Positions 37,491 through 38,809 of a stretch of DNA of 38,809 bases are shown piece after piece. The notes under the pieces were generated by a model. The model ran no database searches and was not told the DNA's origin. It saw only the letters and a list, made by a program, of their open reading frames with translations. The stretch's first letter is position 1. Every line of letters begins with the position of its first letter. Origin of the DNA: Candidatus Woesebacteria bacterium RIFCSPLOWO2_01_FULL_39_10 (GTDB lineage Bacteria; Patescibacteriota; Microgenomatia; UBA8517); the NCBI GenBank assembly GCA_001793015.1, contig MGHC01000029.1, positions 15,381-54,189 on the forward strand. Direction: 5' to 3'. The translations under genes were made by a program, and so were the position numbers.

Positions 37491-38259
37491 GCGAGATGAA
37501 TTGATCGATTTTATTAATCAAACCATCGGGAAAGAGTTAATTAGCAAGGCTCTCCAAAAAGACGAGATGCTTAATGGAATTCAATTTTTAGGAGGCGAAA
37601 ATGTAGAAAAAGTTGCCCTTGGGGTCAGTCTCAACGAAGAATTCCTTCAAGAAGCGGAAAAGTTTGGTTCTAATTTTTGTATATTTCATCATGGATTTGA
37701 CGTAAGAACTTGGAAATCTAGATACCCGACGTATTCACAAAAAAGGCTTCGATTAATTTTTAAAAACGACATAACAGTAATGGGCTTTCATTATGCCTTG
37801 GATGCGCATCCAAAAATAGGTAATAACGCACAAATTGTTAAAAAGTTGGGCGCAAATATAAAAGAACCCCTATTTGATGAGTGGGGCTACACTGCCACTT
37901 TTGAAAAATCGCAAGACATTCATGATCTTGCTGAGAAGTGCCAGAAAATTTTCAACCACGAAGTATTTGTGGTTGAAAACGGCCCGCATAAAGTGAAAAA
38001 AATCGGAGTTGTTTCAGGAGGCGCAAAACCATATGAGGCAGAGGTTGCCGAGATGGAAGAAAAAGGAGTGGAACTATTTTTGTCCGGAGAAACATCAGAA
38101 TCAACTCCCTATAAAATGAAAGAAGCGAAAATTAACTATTTTGTTTGTGGGCATTATGCGACTGAGAAATTTGGTGTCCAAGAACTTGGGAAGAGTATAG
38201 AATCTAAGTTTAATGGAAAGATTAATGTAAAATTCATAGAAGTGGAGAACCCAATATAA
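37483..38259 (+). CDS. NIF3-family dinuclear metal-binding protein
   Basis: A member of the NIF3/YbgI/GTP cyclohydrolase I type 2 family, with a dinuclear metal site. FCIFHHGFD gives the His pair, HYALDAHPKIGNN the internal D-x-H, and GHYATEKFGVQELG the C-terminal His and Glu ligands. The length of 258 aa equals the family core without the inserted domain of some bacterial members. The biochemical role of the family is not settled. It overlaps the upstream small gene by 8 bp, suggesting coupling. Confidence 0.93.
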   Translation: MIKRDELIDFINQTIGKELISKALQKDEMLNGIQFLGGENVEKVALGVSLNEEFLQEAEKFGSNFCIFHHGFDVRTWKSRYPTYSQKRLRLIFKNDITVMGFHYALDAHPKIGNNAQIVKKLGANIKEPLFDEWGYTATFEKSQDIHDLAEKCQKIFNHEVFVVENGPHKVKKIGVVSGGAKPYEAEVAEMEEKGVELFLSGETSESTPYKMKEAKINYFVCGHYATEKFGVQELGKSIESKFNGKINVKFIEVENPI

Positions 38260-38292
38260 ATTTGTGTTCATGAATTGATTCACAGATACAAT

Positions 38293-38809
38293 ATGACTAG
38301 AGAACAAGCTTTAAAATTACTCCACGATAATGTTCAAAATCAAAACTTAAGACGGCATTGTTATGCGGTTGAGGCTGTAATGAGGGCTTTATATAAACGA
38401 TTAGAAGGTGGCGGATCCTCTTACTCCAAGGCTTCGGAGGACAAGTGGGGAATGGCTGGACTTTTGCATGATGCTGACTACGAACTTACAAAAGAGACAG
38501 CAAAGACAGAGCATACGAAACATGTTTTAAAATGGCTTAAAGATTTAGACACAGAAATTGATATATATGATGCAATTGCCGCTCATGCCTGGGGATTTGT
38601 TGATGGAGCTCCGCAGCCTGTAACTAAAATGCAGTGGGCTTTGTATGCGTGTGATGAATTAACAGGACTAATTGTTGCAGTTGCACTTGTTAAGCCTGAT
38701 AGAAAACTTGCATCAGTAACAGTTGAATCTGTCATGAAAAAATGGGACTCGCCTTCTTTCGCGGCCGGGGCTAATAGGAAACTGATTGCGGAGTGTGAAC
38801 CACGTCTGG
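38293..38809 (+). CDS. HD-domain protein, 3' end cut by window edge
   Basis: Open from the ATG at 38293 through 172 codons to the window end. It starts MTREQALKLLHDNVQNQNLRRHCYAVEAVM and continues AGLLHDADYELTK, then DAIAAHAWGF and ALYACDELTGLIVA: the H...HD...H...D set of an HD metal-dependent phosphohydrolase. Residues about 42-51 (SSYSKASEDK) are encoded by a palindromic repeat that interrupts the link between the first helix pair and the HD helix. It begins 33 bp after the NIF3 stop. The substrate is unknown. Confidence 0.85.
   Translation, partial: MTREQALKLLHDNVQNQNLRRHCYAVEAVMRALYKRLEGGGSSYSKASEDKWGMAGLLHDADYELTKETAKTEHTKHVLKWLKDLDTEIDIYDAIAAHAWGFVDGAPQPVTKMQWALYACDELTGLIVAVALVKPDRKLASVTVESVMKKWDSPSFAAGANRKLIAECEPRL
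38416..38445 (+). repeat. Short palindromic repeat in frame in the HD gene
   Basis: TCCTC...CTCC-AAGGCTT-CGGAG-GA is an imperfect palindrome containing AAGGCTTCGG and a following CAAG, shared with the element in recJ at 2586-2615. Confidence 0.65.

Overview
The window reads as a chromosomal segment of an uncultured bacterium of the Candidate Phyla Radiation (Patescibacteria), most likely from the Microgenomates group. This placement is inference from gene content: low-GC genes with short spacers, TGA used as an ordinary stop, an archaeal-type AspRS beside GluRS, a short RelA/SpoT protein, many small membrane proteins without clear relatives, and dispersed GC-rich palindromic repeats. No rRNA or other phylogenetic marker is present to prove it.

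Layout. 1-8578: a membrane protein cut by the left edge, cca, recJ, a RelA/SpoT homolog, aspS, a DacA-type carboxypeptidase and a convergent membrane-anchored protein. 8736-11524: gltX and two unknown genes. 11535-16931 (minus strand): a carbohydrate cluster with two five-bladed-propeller glycosidase-like proteins, two GT4 glycosyltransferases and a six-hairpin-type protein. 17037-18899: Nudix, GIY-YIG and a MazEF-like toxin-antitoxin pair. 17825-21500 is the most repeat-laden stretch and also holds tRNA-Gln(CTG), a two-TM protein, a small Cys-rich protein and a DEDD exonuclease. 21640-23356: a DUF2283 / small toxin-like pair coupled to a phosphodiester glycosidase. 23418-27019: M50-like protease, peptide deformylase, MsrB and three lipid-carrier enzymes (UppP, DgkA-type kinase, PAP2). 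27076-29544: Lon. 29545-33226: small membrane proteins, tRNA-Glu(CTC), an alpha/beta hydrolase, a putative papain-like cysteine protease and a multi-TM protein. 33478-38809: greA, an ATP-grasp-like protein with an overlapping HAD-like protein, lysS, a small membrane protein, a NIF3 protein and an HD-domain protein cut by the right edge.

The outstanding signal is a network of modular, GC-rich, partly palindromic repeats that lie both between genes and in frame inside conserved genes. One family (about 50-240 bp) occurs four times: it extends the C-terminus of RecJ, interrupts the DEDD exonuclease, forms the N-terminus of the phosphodiester glycosidase, and sits free after mazF. Three copies encode the same Arg-rich peptide in the same frame. 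Separate short families interrupt cca, recJ, the M50-like protein and the HD protein. The closest known parallel is the Rickettsia palindromic elements.

Other signals: a CIRCE-like inverted repeat inside the lon promoter; a mazEF promoter with two 10-bp palindromes at its -10 box; and several -10 boxes only 6-12 nt from start codons, suggesting frequent leaderless transcripts.
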